Of a stretch of DNA of 60,519 bases, positions 4,395 through 15,156 are shown one piece after another. The stretch is from positions 1 through 60,519 of the forward strand of contig CAJIYJ010000002.1 in assembly GCA_905181625.1 (NCBI GenBank). The letters are read 5' to 3'. Under the pieces are notes generated by a model. That model worked only from the letters and a program-made list of their open reading frames with translations, was not told the origin of the DNA and ran no database searches. Position 1 is the stretch's first letter. Each line of letters begins with the position of its first letter. A program made the translations under genes and the position numbers. Origin of the DNA: an uncultured Flavobacteriaceae bacterium. Lineage in GTDB: Bacteria; Bacteroidota; Bacteroidia; Flavobacteriales; Flavobacteriaceae.

Positions 4395-6989
4395 TTAAGA
4401 GTTTAAAATTCTTTTAATTTCATTTAGTTTAATAAGTGCCTCAACAGGTGTTAATTCATCTATGTTTAAAGATAATATATCTTCTTTTAACTCTTCCAAT
4501 TTAGGGTTATCAAGACTAAAAAAACTTAATTGAAGATCTGAGTCTTCTATTTTTTTACTGTTTTTATTAAACTTATGAGACTTTTCTAATTTATTTAATA
4601 TTTTTTTTGCTGACGAAATAAGTTGCTTAGGCATTCCTGCCATTCTAGCAACATGAATGCCAAAACTATGAGCACTTCCACCGGCAACAAGTTTTCTTAA
4701 AAAAATTACATTATCTGATGATTCTTTAACCGATACGTTTGCATTACTAATCCTTTCAAATGAGTCTGTCATCATATTTAGCTCATGATAGTGTGTTGCG
4801 AATAAAGTTTTAGGTTTATAAGGATGATCATGTAAAAATTCTGTAATAGCCCAAGCTATAGAGATTCCATCGTAAGTGCTGGTTCCCCTTCCAATTTCAT
4901 CTAACAAAATCAAACTTCTACTTGAAATATTATTAATAATAGCTGCTGCTTCGTTCATTTCAACCATAAAAGTTGATTCCCCAATTGAAATATTGTCACT
5001 GGCACCCACTCTGGTAAAAATCTTGTCTACGACCCCCATTTCAACATGTTTTGCTGGAACAAAACTTCCTATTTGAGCTAACAAAACAATAAGTGCAGTT
5101 TGTCTAAGAATAGCAGATTTCCCTGACATATTTGGACCAGTTATCATTAAAATTTGATTCTTTTCATTATTTAACAAAATGTCATTTGGAATATAAGGGT
5201 TTTCAAAGGTTAATTGAGATTCAATAACAGGATGCCTCCCTTCTATAATTTTTAACTCATCTGAGTTGTTAATTAACGGCTTTGAATAGTTGTTTTTTAA
5301 TGCTTTTTCAGAAAAACTACACAAGCAATCTAATACTGCTATCCAATTTGAATTCTCTTTAATCAAATGAATGAAAGGAAGTATTTTTTGAATTAATTCC
5401 TCAAATATTTCATTTTCAAGCTTTAGGATATTTTCTTCTGCATTTAAAATTTTTGATTCATATTCCTTTAGTTCATCTGTAATATATCTCTCAGCATTTA
5501 CTAAAGTTTGCTTTCTAACCCATTCATCAGGGACTTTGTCTTTATGAATATTTCTTACTTCAAGATAATATCCAAATACATTATTAAAATTAATTTTTAA
5601 AGATGATATTCCTGTGTTGTCTTTTTCTTTTTCTAATATTTCATCTAAATAGTCTTTTCCAGATTTAGAGAGAGTCCTCAATTTGTCAAGATCACTATTA
5701 AACCCATTTTTTATAACATTTCCTTTAGAAATAATCACAGGGGCTTCATCATCTAACATGGAATCAATTAAACTTATTAAAGAATCACAATTATCTAATG
5801 AGTTTTCAATTTTTTTAATAAACTGATTTGGGTATAATTTGAGCAGCTCCTTTATTGGCTTAATGTTGTTTAATGTATACTTTAATTGGACTAATTCTCT
5901 TGGAGAAATTTTTGAAGTTGCTACCTTTGCCATTATTCTTTCTAAATCACTAAAGGATTTTAGTTTAATAACTACTTCACTTAAGCAATTATTAGTTTTT
6001 ACAAAAAAGTCAACAGTTCCATGTCTAAATTCTAATTCTTTAATATTTAAAATCGGATGAATAATCCATCTTTTAAGCATTCTACCACCCATAGGAGTTG
6101 AAGTGTAGTCAATTACATCTAATAGACAAACTCCATCTCTAGAATTACTATTTAAAAGTTCCAAATTAGACATTGTGAAGCGATCCATCCAAACATGATT
6201 TTCATCGACTATTAAATGAATATTAGTAATATGTGAAAGTTTTGAATGCTGAGTCTCTTCTAGGTAATGAAGAATTGAGCCACAAGATAATATACCTAAG
6301 TTGTCTTTTTTAATTCCAAACCCCTTTAGGCTTGATACTTTTAATTTATTTTTTATTTTTTCTAATGCATAGTCCTTATTGTACACCCAATCATCTAAAT
6401 AAAAAACTGAATTATAATTTCCAAAAATTAAATTAAATTCTTTTTTTATTTTTTTTGAAATTAATATTTCTTTAGGATCGAAACTTTGAAGTAAATTTTT
6501 AACATAGTCTAGTTCTCCTTGAGAAATCAACAACTCTCCAGTTGAAATATCTAAAAAGGAAATACCATACTTATCTTTAATATTGAATATTGAAGCAAGA
6601 AAATTATTTGATTTTTTTTCTAAAACGCCATCATTTAAAGCGACTCCAGGTGTAACAAGTTCAGTAACTCCTCTTTTAACAATAGATTTAGTTGTTTTAG
6701 GGTCTTCTAATTGATCACAAATTGCGACTCTTTCTCCAGCTTTCACTAGTTTATGTAGGTAAGTGTTTAAGGAGTGATGAGGAAATCCAGCAAGCTTAGT
6801 TTCACTGTTACTTCCAGCTCCTCTTTTGGTTAAAACAATACCTAAAATTTTAGAGGTTTTAACAGCATCTTCATGAAAAGTTTCATAAAAATCACCTACT
6901 CTAAACAACAATAATGCATCAGGGTATTTATTCTTGATTTGATTATACTGTCGCATCAAGGGAGTGACTTTTTTTATTTCTTTTGTCAA
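4395..6989 (-). CDS. mutS: DNA mismatch repair protein MutS
   Basis: An 864-residue MutS, the usual length. It binds mispaired bases and, with MutL, starts mismatch repair. The N-terminal domain has the mismatch-reading Phe-Tyr-Glu (F34, E36 in GDFYETF). The clamp and lever region follows, then the ATPase domain with Walker A GPNMSGKS (about residue 616), Walker B LILLDEIGRGTS (about 696) and FATHYHEL. The C-terminal helix-turn-helix region is present (LSLNIDELTPVEAL). It is read alone, divergent from the methyltransferase at 7078 with an 88-base gap. The shape is of MutS1 type, so true mismatch repair rather than MutS2. Confidence 0.97.
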   Translation of the reverse strand: MTKEIKKVTPLMRQYNQIKNKYPDALLLFRVGDFYETFHEDAVKTSKILGIVLTKRGAGSNSETKLAGFPHHSLNTYLHKLVKAGERVAICDQLEDPKTTKSIVKRGVTELVTPGVALNDGVLEKKSNNFLASIFNIKDKYGISFLDISTGELLISQGELDYVKNLLQSFDPKEILISKKIKKEFNLIFGNYNSVFYLDDWVYNKDYALEKIKNKLKVSSLKGFGIKKDNLGILSCGSILHYLEETQHSKLSHITNIHLIVDENHVWMDRFTMSNLELLNSNSRDGVCLLDVIDYTSTPMGGRMLKRWIIHPILNIKELEFRHGTVDFFVKTNNCLSEVVIKLKSFSDLERIMAKVATSKISPRELVQLKYTLNNIKPIKELLKLYPNQFIKKIENSLDNCDSLISLIDSMLDDEAPVIISKGNVIKNGFNSDLDKLRTLSKSGKDYLDEILEKEKDNTGISSLKINFNNVFGYYLEVRNIHKDKVPDEWVRKQTLVNAERYITDELKEYESKILNAEENILKLENEIFEELIQKILPFIHLIKENSNWIAVLDCLCSFSEKALKNNYSKPLINNSDELKIIEGRHPVIESQLTFENPYIPNDILLNNEKNQILMITGPNMSGKSAILRQTALIVLLAQIGSFVPAKHVEMGVVDKIFTRVGASDNISIGESTFMVEMNEAAAIINNISSRSLILLDEIGRGTSTYDGISIAWAITEFLHDHPYKPKTLFATHYHELNMMTDSFERISNANVSVKESSDNVIFLRKLVAGGSAHSFGIHVARMAGMPKQLISSAKKILNKLEKSHKFNKNSKKIEDSDLQLSFFSLDNPKLEELKEDILSLNIDELTPVEALIKLNEIKRILNS

Positions 6990-7077
6990 TTTATATATGA
7001 TTAAAAGCTAATTTACTATTATTTAGAAATTTAATCTATTACTTTGTTAAATCTTAATAAAACGTATAGTAATCTTA

Positions 7078-7605
7078 ATGAGAAAATTAAAAAATAGTGA
7101 GCTTGGTAGAATTGAAATTGATGAATTTAAAAAAACTTCAAAGACTCCATTAATTATAATTTTAGATGACATTAGAAGCTTAAATAATGTTGGTTCAATA
7201 TTTAGGACTTCAGATGCTTTTTTAATAGAAAAAATTTATTTGTGTGGAATTACAGCCTGCCCTCCCCACAAAGATATTCATAAAACAGCTTTAGGGTCTA
7301 CAGAAAGTGTAGATTGGGAATATTCAAAAAATATTGAAGATCTTGTTAAAAAACTTCAAAAAGAAAAAATATTCATATGGAGTATTGAACAGGCTGGTGA
7401 TTCTAAGAAATTAGGTAATTTATCTATTTCTAAAAAAATTAAACATGCTTTAATTTTTGGAAATGAAGTGAAAGGAGTTTCTCAAAATGTAGTTAATTTA
7501 TCAAATGACGTCATAGAAATTCCTCAATTTGGAACCAAACATTCTTTAAATGTATCTATCTGCTCTGGCATTCTAATTTGGGAATTCTTTAGGGCTTTAT
7601 CTTAA
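7078..7605 (+). CDS. TrmH/SpoU-family RNA 2'-O-methyltransferase
   Basis: A 175-residue SPOUT methyltransferase that transfers a methyl group from SAM to a ribose 2'-OH in tRNA or rRNA. The three family motifs are visible: NNVGSIFRTSDA (motif 1, about residue 37), IFGNEVKGVS (motif 2, about 127) and IPQFGTKHSLNVSI (motif 3, about 146). The N-terminal RNA-binding extension of the longer family members is lacking. The exact target cannot be told from the sequence. Its 3' end overlaps the convergent folK fusion by 9 bases. Confidence 0.9.
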   Translation: MRKLKNSELGRIEIDEFKKTSKTPLIIILDDIRSLNNVGSIFRTSDAFLIEKIYLCGITACPPHKDIHKTALGSTESVDWEYSKNIEDLVKKLQKEKIFIWSIEQAGDSKKLGNLSISKKIKHALIFGNEVKGVSQNVVNLSNDVIEIPQFGTKHSLNVSICSGILIWEFFRALS

Positions 7606-8727
7606 TTTTCTTTTTATTCTATTTAGAAGTTCTAAATAATCTATATGATTTTCTACAAAATCTAAATCTGATATGTCTATAAATACTATATTTAAATCTT
7701 GCCTGTTTTTTAAATAATTTATATAAGCATTATTTATTTTGTCTAAATAATCTTTACTTATATCTTTCTCGTATTCTCTTCCTCTATTATTTATGTTTGA
7801 TAGTAGCTTTTCGGTTTTTTGCAAAAGATAAACAACAAGATTTGACTTATATAAATCTTTAGTCATGAAATAATAAATATCTCTAAACAATTTAAAATCG
7901 ATTTCAGATAAAGTAACCCCAGCAAAAATCAATGATTTAAATATATCATAATCAAAAACAACCCCCGGCTTAAATAAGTCCATTTGATTTTTAAAATCAT
8001 TTAACTGTCGGCATCTATCAATAAGAAAAGTAAGCTCTAGATTTAAAGCATATCTCCGCGAATCTTTGTAGAATTTTTCTAAAAAAGGATTTTCTTTGAA
8101 TTCTTCTAATATTAAATTTTTATTTAAATCAACTGAAAGTTTTTTTGACAAAGTAGTTTTCCCAACTCCTATGTTCCCTTCAATAACTATATTATCAAAT
8201 GAGTTCATAAGATCCATTATTGGTATTTTTAATTCTAATTCTAATTCTTGTATTGAATCCAATTCTGTCAAATTATTTTTAAAGTCTAATATTGTGGTTT
8301 TTAATATTGGATGAACTTTACTTTTTGCAATATCTAATAAAGGAATAATAACAAAAGCTCTTTGGTGAAGACGAGGATGAGGTATTTGAAGTTCTGGTAA
8401 TTTAATTACTTGGTTTTCATAAAATAAAATATCAATATCAATTGTTCTTGATTCATAGGTTTTGTACTTAGTTTTTAATCTTCCTCCAGCTTTTTCAATT
8501 TCAATTATTTTTTTTAACAAGTCTAAGGGAAGTAAGTCTGTTTTAACCGCTATACAACAGTTATAAAACTCTTCACCCACAAAACCTAAAGCAGGTGTTT
8601 GATAAATTTTTGAAATTGAAACAACGTCTCCTATTTTCTTGTCAATTAAGCTAAGAGCTGATTGTAAGTTTATTTTTTTGTTCCCTAAATTACTTCCCAA
8701 AGACAACAAAACTTTATTCTTGTTCAT
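7597..8727 (-). CDS. folK: FolK-deoxynucleoside kinase fusion
   Basis: A 376-residue two-domain enzyme. Residues 1-160 are 6-hydroxymethyl-7,8-dihydropterin pyrophosphokinase (folate synthesis), with LSLGSNLGNK, ESRTIDIDILFY and the PHPRLHQRAFVIIPLLDI segment. From about residue 178 it is a deoxynucleoside kinase with P-loop GNIGVGKTT and the DRCRQLNDF segment, for salvage of deoxynucleosides. The two activities are usually separate proteins; I recall this joined form from Bacteroidota. It diverges from the transporter at 8804. Substrate of the kinase half (dA, dG or dC) is not resolvable here. Confidence 0.9.
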   Translation of the reverse strand: MNKNKVLLSLGSNLGNKKINLQSALSLIDKKIGDVVSISKIYQTPALGFVGEEFYNCCIAVKTDLLPLDLLKKIIEIEKAGGRLKTKYKTYESRTIDIDILFYENQVIKLPELQIPHPRLHQRAFVIIPLLDIAKSKVHPILKTTILDFKNNLTELDSIQELELELKIPIMDLMNSFDNIVIEGNIGVGKTTLSKKLSVDLNKNLILEEFKENPFLEKFYKDSRRYALNLELTFLIDRCRQLNDFKNQMDLFKPGVVFDYDIFKSLIFAGVTLSEIDFKLFRDIYYFMTKDLYKSNLVVYLLQKTEKLLSNINNRGREYEKDISKDYLDKINNAYINYLKNRQDLNIVFIDISDLDFVENHIDYLELLNRIKRKLR

Positions 8728-8761
8728 ATAGCCAAAATAAAGAAAAGAATTTATAATATCT

Positions 8762-8769
8762 TATCTTTG
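8762..8769 (+). promoter_or_regulatory. Promoter -7 box for queuosine transporter
   Basis: TATCTTTG matches TAnnTTTG and lies 34 bases ahead of the ATG at 8804, between divergent folK and yhhQ. No TTG is seen at -33. Confidence 0.4.
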
Positions 8770-8803
8770 TCTGAGTAGTATTATTCAATTTTTAGAATTA
8801 AAA

Positions 8804-9505
8804 ATGTCCGAATCAAAAACAAATTTAGCTCACAAAATATACTTGTATCTTGCTGCTTTATTTATCACATCACTAGTTGTTTCAAATTTAATTTTTCAAA
8901 AATTTTTTTATTGGTACCCGTTTGATATTTCTATCGGGGGTGTCCGATTGTTTGAGCTTTCTGTAGGAATTTTACCCTATCCTATAACTTTCTTAGTAAC
9001 AGATTTAATTTCTGAAATATATGGCAAAAAGAGAGCTACTCACGTTGTTATAGCTGGTATTTTTGCTTCATTTTTTTCATTACTCATAATTTTGATTTCT
9101 GACAGTGTACCTGCATTATCTTCATCCCCGCTAGATAATAAAACTTTTTCTAAGGTATTTTCTTTATCTGGGTTGGCCGTGCTAGCTTCAATGTTAGCTT
9201 ATTTGTTTGCTCAATTTATAGACATTAAAATTTATCATTTTTGGAAGAGTTTAACAAAAGGGAAAATGTTATGGCTTAGAAACAATTTTTCAACTTTTAG
9301 CTCACAAATAATTGACACACTAACCGTAATATCTTTACTGTGTTTATTTCAAGTATTGAACTGGGATAGTTTTTGGGGGTTAGTCATCTCTGGGATAGTT
9401 TTTAAAATAGTTATTGCTTTTTTAGATACCCCGCTACTATATCTTTTTGTTTATTTATTTAGGAAAAAATTTGATTTAAAAATTGGTGAAGAAATTAAAT
9501 TTTAG
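8804..9505 (+). CDS. Queuosine precursor transporter, YhhQ family
   Basis: A 233-residue inner-membrane protein with about six helices. The family marks are SLVVSNLIFQKFF near helix 1 and PYPITFLVTDLISEIYGKKRA (residues 57-77, split by a helix end), matching the DUF165/YhhQ family that imports queuine precursors such as preQ0/preQ1 for tRNA modification. The C-terminal part has the FAQFIDIKIYHFWK and DTPLLYLFVY segments. It is a single-gene unit with its own promoter box, and its stop overlaps the convergent DUF2797 gene by 4 bases. Confidence 0.88.
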   Translation: MSESKTNLAHKIYLYLAALFITSLVVSNLIFQKFFYWYPFDISIGGVRLFELSVGILPYPITFLVTDLISEIYGKKRATHVVIAGIFASFFSLLIILISDSVPALSSSPLDNKTFSKVFSLSGLAVLASMLAYLFAQFIDIKIYHFWKSLTKGKMLWLRNNFSTFSSQIIDTLTVISLLCLFQVLNWDSFWGLVISGIVFKIVIAFLDTPLLYLFVYLFRKKFDLKIGEEIKF

Positions 9506-10296
9506 TTAATCTCAATACTTACAACCACTCCTTCGTTAGACCTTATATTAAAAACTGTATCGTCGTCAAAAATCAAGTACTGCCCTTTAATTCCAACTAA
9601 TTCTCCAGAAAAGCTATTTTGTTTAATAATATTTAAACTTTTGGGTTTTATAGGATGTCTTTTGACTGGATAATTTATGTTAAACTCTTTATATGATTGT
9701 TCTTTACATAAGTTTAAAGTCTCTTCTGGCAATAATTTTAATGAATTTATTCTTTCCGTTTCAAGATCAATTTTAGTGCTGTCCGTTTTAAGCATTTCTC
9801 TCCAATTGGTTTTATCTGAATAGTGTTTTTTAAGTTCAACTTCAGTAATACCTGCTAAATAACGGTTTGGTAATTCTGCAATTTGTACTGCCTTAATAGC
9901 TCCTTGATCAATCCATCTAAAGGGAACTTGGGTTTTTCTTGTTACTCCAACTTTAATTTCACTAGAAAAAGCTAAATAAACAATATGTGGTTTTAATTGT
10001 ATTGACCTTTCATATTCTAAATTTCTTTCTTCTATATTTAAATGAGCTTTACTTAACTCAGGCTTCATAATCCATTGTGCGGTACTAGGAAGATCAAAAA
10101 AACATTTTTTACAATAACCCTGCCTATAAATTTCTAAGTTAGATTGACAACTTAAACATTCATAACCTTTAAGTTTTATTTTTATTTTTTTTTCAATTAA
10201 TTGATTCATATGGATGAAATCATTTTTAAAATTGAGAAAATAATCCACTTGGTAATTGTTCTCTACCATCATTTTTGTTAAAACACCTTGGAACAT
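9502..10296 (-). CDS. DUF2797 family protein
   Basis: A 264-residue soluble protein of the DUF2797 family, function unknown. An N-terminal zinc-ribbon-like element holds four cysteines (C47, C50, C62, C65). The central region has HIVYLAFSSEIKVGVTRK followed by FRWIDQGA, a layout recalling the GIY-YIG-like fold suggested for the family; this is an inference from short motifs. The C-terminal 60 residues look like a small beta domain (GELVGIKGQYLIFDDDTVF). It diverges from the GH3 gene at 10343 and overlaps convergent yhhQ by 4 bases. Confidence 0.8.
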   Translation of the reverse strand: MFQGVLTKMMVENNYQVDYFLNFKNDFIHMNQLIEKKIKIKLKGYECLSCQSNLEIYRQGYCKKCFFDLPSTAQWIMKPELSKAHLNIEERNLEYERSIQLKPHIVYLAFSSEIKVGVTRKTQVPFRWIDQGAIKAVQIAELPNRYLAGITEVELKKHYSDKTNWREMLKTDSTKIDLETERINSLKLLPEETLNLCKEQSYKEFNINYPVKRHPIKPKSLNIIKQNSFSGELVGIKGQYLIFDDDTVFNIRSNEGVVVSIEIN

Positions 10297-10342
10297 ATCA
10301 AAAAAAATAAATTAAATTTACATAAATAAAGGTAACACAAAA

Positions 10343-11851
10343 ATGTCTTTCTCTTTTCTTAATACAGTAATGACTTGGGTTCTAAAAAAAAGAATTCATC
10401 AAATTGAACTGTTCATGAAATATCCATTAGAAGTTCAGGATGAAGTCTTGACAACTTTATTAAAAAGTGCAGTAAATACTGAGTTCGGAAAAAAACATGA
10501 TTTTAAATCAATAAAGAATTATGAGGGGTTTTCAAGGAAAGTGCCAATCACTAATTATGAAGAGTTTTTTAAGTTAATCGATAGATCTATAAAGGGAGAA
10601 CAAAATGTTTTTTGGAACAATCCAATTAAATGGTATGCACAATCAAGTGGAACTACAAATTCCGTTAGCAAGTTTATTCCAGTAAGCAATGAATGTCTTG
10701 AGGACTGTCATTTTAAAGCAGGCAAAGATGTACTTTGTCTTTACATCAACAACAATGTCAATTCAAATTTGTTTTCTGGCAAATCTCTTAGATTAGGTGG
10801 AAGTAAAAAATTATATGAAAATAATAACTATTATTTTGGAGATTTATCAGCTATTCTAATAGATAATTTGCCTATCTGGGCTGAAATGATTAGCACACCA
10901 AATAATGAAATTTCGCTTATGGAAAAGTGGGATGAAAAAATTGATGCTATTGTGCAAAGCACTTTAAATGAAAATGTTACTAGTTTAGCCGGTGTCCCTT
11001 CATGGATGCTAACACTTTTAAATAGCATATTAGAAAACAGCAAAAAGATAAATATAAATGAAGTTTGGGAAAATCTCGAAGTATATTTTCATGGAGGCGT
11101 AAACTTTAATCCTTATCGCAATGAGTTTAAAAAAATACTTTCTGATGATGTGAAATTTTATGAAACTTATAATGCTTCTGAAGGATTCTTTGCAATACAA
11201 GATAGGAATGATTCAAGTGAATTATTATTAATGCTTGATTATGGAATTTATTATGAGTTTATTGAAAGTAAATATTATGGAAAGTTAAATCAAAAAATAA
11301 TTAACCTTTCCCAGGTTAAAAAAAACATAAACTACGTTATGGTTATTTCAACTAATTCTGGTTTGTGGAGGTATGTTATTGGAGATACTATAAGATTTAG
11401 TTCAACTTTTCCTTTTAGAATTAGAATTACTGGACGAATTAAAAATTTTATTAATGCCTTTGGAGAAGAACTAATTATTGAAAATGCAGAAAATGCACTT
11501 GAAAAAACACTTAAAGATCACAATTCATCTATAATCGATTATACTGCTGCGCCATTTTTTATGGGAGAATCAAGTTCTGGATATCACGAATGGTTAATTG
11601 AATTTAAGAATTTTCCTAAAAATTTAAAACAATTTACTATTGATTTAGATAATAATATTCAAAAAATAAATTCAGATTATAAATCAAAAAGATTTAAAAA
11701 CATCACAATGTCTCAGCTAATTATTAAAACAGGAAGAAAGGGCTTGTTTTATGATTGGTTGAAAAAAAAGAAAAAATTAGGGGGACAAAATAAAGTTCCT
11801 AGACTTTGTAACAATAGAGATTTAATTGAAGAATTGTTAGAAATTAATTAA
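10343..11851 (+). CDS. GH3-family acyl-adenylate-forming protein
   Basis: A 502-residue member of the GH3 family, best known from plants where GH3 enzymes join amino acids to hormones through an acyl-adenylate. The ATP-binding signature [18 protein letters not shown] is clear (about residues 99-116), as are [11 protein letters not shown] (about 278), the YVIGDTIRF motif (about 346) and [16 protein letters not shown] before the C-terminal domain. I recall bacterial homologues as common in Bacteroidota but know of no established substrate. It is a single gene between divergent DUF2797 and convergent clpX, which it overlaps by 4 bases. Confidence 0.88.
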   Translation: MSFSFLNTVMTWVLKKRIHQIELFMKYPLEVQDEVLTTLLKSAVNTEFGKKHDFKSIKNYEGFSRKVPITNYEEFFKLIDRSIKGEQNVFWNNPIKWYAQSSGTTNSVSKFIPVSNECLEDCHFKAGKDVLCLYINNNVNSNLFSGKSLRLGGSKKLYENNNYYFGDLSAILIDNLPIWAEMISTPNNEISLMEKWDEKIDAIVQSTLNENVTSLAGVPSWMLTLLNSILENSKKININEVWENLEVYFHGGVNFNPYRNEFKKILSDDVKFYETYNASEGFFAIQDRNDSSELLLMLDYGIYYEFIESKYYGKLNQKIINLSQVKKNINYVMVISTNSGLWRYVIGDTIRFSSTFPFRIRITGRIKNFINAFGEELIIENAENALEKTLKDHNSSIIDYTAAPFFMGESSSGYHEWLIEFKNFPKNLKQFTIDLDNNIQKINSDYKSKRFKNITMSQLIIKTGRKGLFYDWLKKKKKLGGQNKVPRLCNNRDLIEELLEIN

Positions 11852-13077
11852 GAAGCTGCCTTTAAAATATTTAAACTAGAACTAGACAATTTATTTACAA
11901 TATAATTTTTATCAATATTTAATTTTTTTCTTTTTGTTCCAGGCATTTCAAACATAGCGTCATTTAAAATTATCTCACATATTGACCTTAAACCTCTAGC
12001 TCCTAATTTATATTCTAAAGCTTTTTCTACTATATAATTCAGACCTTCATCATTAATGAAAAGTTTAATTCCATCTATTTCAAAAAGCTTTTGGTATTGT
12101 TTAATTATAGCGTTTTTTGGATCTGTTAAAATTGATCTTAAAGCTTTCTTGTCTAAATTATTCATGTAAGACAACACCGGTAATCTTCCTAATATTTCAG
12201 GTATAAGACCAAAATCTTTGAGATCTTTTGGAGAAATATATGTTAGTAAACTTTCTAGGTTTATTTCTTTTTTAGAAGAGTTTTTATATCCAACTACTTG
12301 CATGTTTAACCTTTTGGAAATAATTCTTTCAATTCCATCGAAAGCTCCTCCAGCTATAAACAATATATTTTGAGTATCTAGCTCTATAAATTTTTGATCT
12401 GGGTGTTTTCTCCCGCCCTTAGGAGGAACATTTACCACTGCCCCCTCCAACAACTTCAATAACGCTTGCTGAACTCCTTCCCCGGAAACATCACGAGTAA
12501 TAGACGGATTATCGCTTTTTCTAGCTATTTTATCAATTTCATCTATAAAAACTATCCCTCTTTCAGCTTTAGCTTGATCATAATCAGAAGCCTGTAAAAG
12601 TCTAGTTAAAATAGTTTCTACATCTTCTCCAACATATCCAGCTTCTGTTAAAACTGTAGCATCAACAATTGCCAATGGAACATCTAGCATTTTCGCAATA
12701 GTTTTAGCAATTAAAGTTTTTCCGGTCCCGGTTTGACCAACAATAAGAATATTGCTTTTGTCAATTTCTATATCATTTTTAGAATCTCTTTGATTTAATC
12801 TTTTATAATGATTATATACGGCTACAGATAATATTTTTTTAGTGTGGTCTTGTCCAATAACATAATCATCTAAAAAAAATTTTATCTCCTTTGGCATAGA
12901 AATTTTAAATTCCTCCTTAGTTGATTTACTGTCATCTCTTTTAGATTCTTCTAAAATAATACCATAAGCTTGCTCTATACAACTATCGCAAATATGAGCA
13001 TCTTGTCCTGCAACAAGTAAATTGGTTTGAGCCTTACTTAACCCACAGAAAGAACAGATTAAATTTTTATCTGACAT
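11848..13077 (-). CDS. clpX: ClpX, ATPase subunit of ClpXP protease
   Basis: A 409-residue AAA+ unfoldase that feeds proteins into ClpP. The N-terminal zinc-binding domain has C8, C11, C30 and C33. Walker A is GQTGTGKT (about 113), Walker B is VFIDEIDKI, sensor region [15 protein letters not shown] and pore-loop region GYVGEDV are present. The C-terminal small domain ends in ILKAAS. It follows clpP by one base, and trigger factor lies upstream: the standard tig-clpP-clpX order. All three are probably one transcript. Confidence 0.97.
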   Translation of the reverse strand: MSDKNLICSFCGLSKAQTNLLVAGQDAHICDSCIEQAYGIILEESKRDDSKSTKEEFKISMPKEIKFFLDDYVIGQDHTKKILSVAVYNHYKRLNQRDSKNDIEIDKSNILIVGQTGTGKTLIAKTIAKMLDVPLAIVDATVLTEAGYVGEDVETILTRLLQASDYDQAKAERGIVFIDEIDKIARKSDNPSITRDVSGEGVQQALLKLLEGAVVNVPPKGGRKHPDQKFIELDTQNILFIAGGAFDGIERIISKRLNMQVVGYKNSSKKEINLESLLTYISPKDLKDFGLIPEILGRLPVLSYMNNLDKKALRSILTDPKNAIIKQYQKLFEIDGIKLFINDEGLNYIVEKALEYKLGARGLRSICEIILNDAMFEMPGTKRKKLNIDKNYIVNKLSSSSLNILKAAS

Positions 13078-13078
13078 G

Positions 13079-13738
13079 TTATTTTCTTTTTAAAACCTCG
13101 TCAATCATCCCGTATTTCTTTGCTTCTTGAGCTTTCATCCAATAATCTCTATCACTATCGCTATGGACTTTATCATATTTTTGGCCAGAATGATTAGCAA
13201 TTATATCATATAATTCTTTTTTTAACTTACCTATTTCTCTGGCAGTTATTTCAATATCTGAAGCTTGTCCTTGTGCTCCTCCTAAAGGTTGATGAATCAT
13301 TACCCTAGAGTGAGTTAAACCAGATCTTTTTCCTTTTTGGCCAGCACACAACAAAACAGCTGCCATTGAAGCTGCAATTCCAGTACAAATTGTAGCAACT
13401 TCGGGGTTAATAAATTGCATCGTATCATAAATTCCTAAACCCGCGTAAACAGAGCCGCCAGGCGAATTAATATATATCTGTATGTCTTTATCTTTATCGG
13501 TGCTTTCTAAAAAAAGTAATTGTGCTTGAATGATATTAGCTATAGAATCATTAATTCCTGTTCCTAAAAATATTATTCTATCCATCATTAGTCTTGAAAA
13601 GACATCCATTTGAGCTACATTAAGCTGTCTTTCTTCAATAATATAAGGAGTCATGCTGCTAACTAGTTTGTCGTAGTAGAGAGAGTTAATTCCATGATGT
13701 TTAATAGAATATTCCTTAAATTCTTTTGAGTAATCCAT
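13079..13738 (-). CDS. clpP: ClpP serine protease subunit
   Basis: A 219-residue ClpP. The nucleophile serine sits in [11 protein letters not shown] (about residue 120) and the catalytic histidine in [10 protein letters not shown] (about 145). The oxyanion region [14 protein letters not shown] and the handle region [12 protein letters not shown] are present. The N-terminus has a short extension of about 20 residues over the E. coli mature form, consistent with a processed propeptide. It is one base from clpX and 34 bases from tig. Confidence 0.97.
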   Translation of the reverse strand: MDYSKEFKEYSIKHHGINSLYYDKLVSSMTPYIIEERQLNVAQMDVFSRLMMDRIIFLGTGINDSIANIIQAQLLFLESTDKDKDIQIYINSPGGSVYAGLGIYDTMQFINPEVATICTGIAASMAAVLLCAGQKGKRSGLTHSRVMIHQPLGGAQGQASDIEITAREIGKLKKELYDIIANHSGQKYDKVHSDSDRDYWMKAQEAKKYGMIDEVLKRK

Positions 13739-13772
13739 AGTTGTAATTATTGTCTTATTAAAATAAAGTTAA

Positions 13773-15098
13773 TTAATTTTTAGCATAAGCCATTTCAATG
13801 AATTTCTCATATGAAACTTTATTATTTTTTAATTTAAGGTTCGACTTAAATAGTTTAATTAATTTTTGACTTAACAATTGGTCTGAAATTCTCTTAACCT
13901 CATCTTTGTTTGATAGAACTCTTTCTGAAATAGAATCCAACTCTTTATCATCTGGATTGTTTTGACCATACTGTTTCATTTGAATTTTTATTAAATCCTT
14001 CGAAAAGTTTTTAATTTGTTCAAAATCAATTTTAATTTCATTTTCATCTATAATTTTCGCTTCAATTAATTGATATCTTAGACCTTTTTCAGATTTAATG
14101 TATTCTTCTTCAGCTTCTTCTTCAGACAATTTATTTTCTCCAGCAGTCATCATCCATTTTTTAAGAAAAATATCCGGCAAATCAAATTTTGTATTCTCTA
14201 TTAGATAATCGTTAATATCGTTTAATAATTTTTGATCTGTTTGATTAACAAAATTAGCTTCAGCATCTGACTTTAATTTATCTTTAAATTCAGTGACAGA
14301 TTTAATTGCATCTTTTCCAAACAGTTTATCAAATAAATTCTGATCTAAGTCAGCAGGTTGTCTTTCATTAATTTCATTCAATAAAAATTTAACCTGGTTA
14401 ACTTGGTCTTTATTTTGGTCATTTAATTTTAAATGAAACGACAGATCAGAGTCCTCATTAAAAAGTTTCTTAGTTTTTAAATCTAAACTTTCTCCAGTTT
14501 TTAGATTTTTAAATGCCTCTATGTTTGATTTTCCTTTTAAGTTTTTTAATTGAAAAGTAGAAGGGTTATTTACTCCAAATTCTTCATTAGTAAAAATTCC
14601 ATTGATTTCAAGTCCTTCTTCCACAGTTTTTTTAGAAATTAACTTACCGTATTGATTTTGCATATTCTTGATTTGATCATCAATCATTTTTGAATCAACA
14701 TCAACTTCAAAAGAATTAATAGCTTTTTTGTTTTTTAAAGAAACTTCAAATACAGGAGAAAGACCAATTTCAAAATCGAATGTCAAATTTTCAGAATTCC
14801 AATCCAAATCGGCTTGTTCAATTGGCATTGGGTTTCCTAAAATCGCTAATTTTTCATCAGTTAAAAAACCATTTAAAGCTTTCTGCATAACTTTATTGAT
14901 TTCATCAACTTTAACAGAAAGTCCATATTGTTTTTTAATTAAACCTATAGGAGTATGCCCTTTTCTAAACCCAGGAATGTTAGCTTTTTTTCTGTAGTCA
15001 GTTAAAACTTTTTCTACATTTGAATGATAATCTAATTTATCAATAGAAACTGATAAAATTGAATTAAGCTTGTCTTTATCTTTTCTTGAAACTTTCAT
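13773..15098 (-). CDS. tig: Trigger factor
   Basis: A 441-residue ribosome-bound chaperone. The N-terminal ribosome-binding loop is recognisable as the GFRKGHTP sequence (about residues 39-46). The central FKBP-like domain is diverged (GLEINGIFTNEEF through LKNLKTGESLDLKTKKLF), and peptidyl-prolyl isomerase activity may be weak, as I recall for Bacteroidota forms. The long helical C-terminal arms follow to the end. It is the first gene of tig-clpP-clpX. Confidence 0.93.
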   Translation of the reverse strand: MKVSRKDKDKLNSILSVSIDKLDYHSNVEKVLTDYRKKANIPGFRKGHTPIGLIKKQYGLSVKVDEINKVMQKALNGFLTDEKLAILGNPMPIEQADLDWNSENLTFDFEIGLSPVFEVSLKNKKAINSFEVDVDSKMIDDQIKNMQNQYGKLISKKTVEEGLEINGIFTNEEFGVNNPSTFQLKNLKGKSNIEAFKNLKTGESLDLKTKKLFNEDSDLSFHLKLNDQNKDQVNQVKFLLNEINERQPADLDQNLFDKLFGKDAIKSVTEFKDKLKSDAEANFVNQTDQKLLNDINDYLIENTKFDLPDIFLKKWMMTAGENKLSEEEAEEEYIKSEKGLRYQLIEAKIIDENEIKIDFEQIKNFSKDLIKIQMKQYGQNNPDDKELDSISERVLSNKDEVKRISDQLLSQKLIKLFKSNLKLKNNKVSYEKFIEMAYAKN

Positions 15099-15156
15099 TT
15101 ATTTAATCTAAAAATTAGGGCGTAAAAATAGGTCTTTTTACAAAGGTGGACAACTT

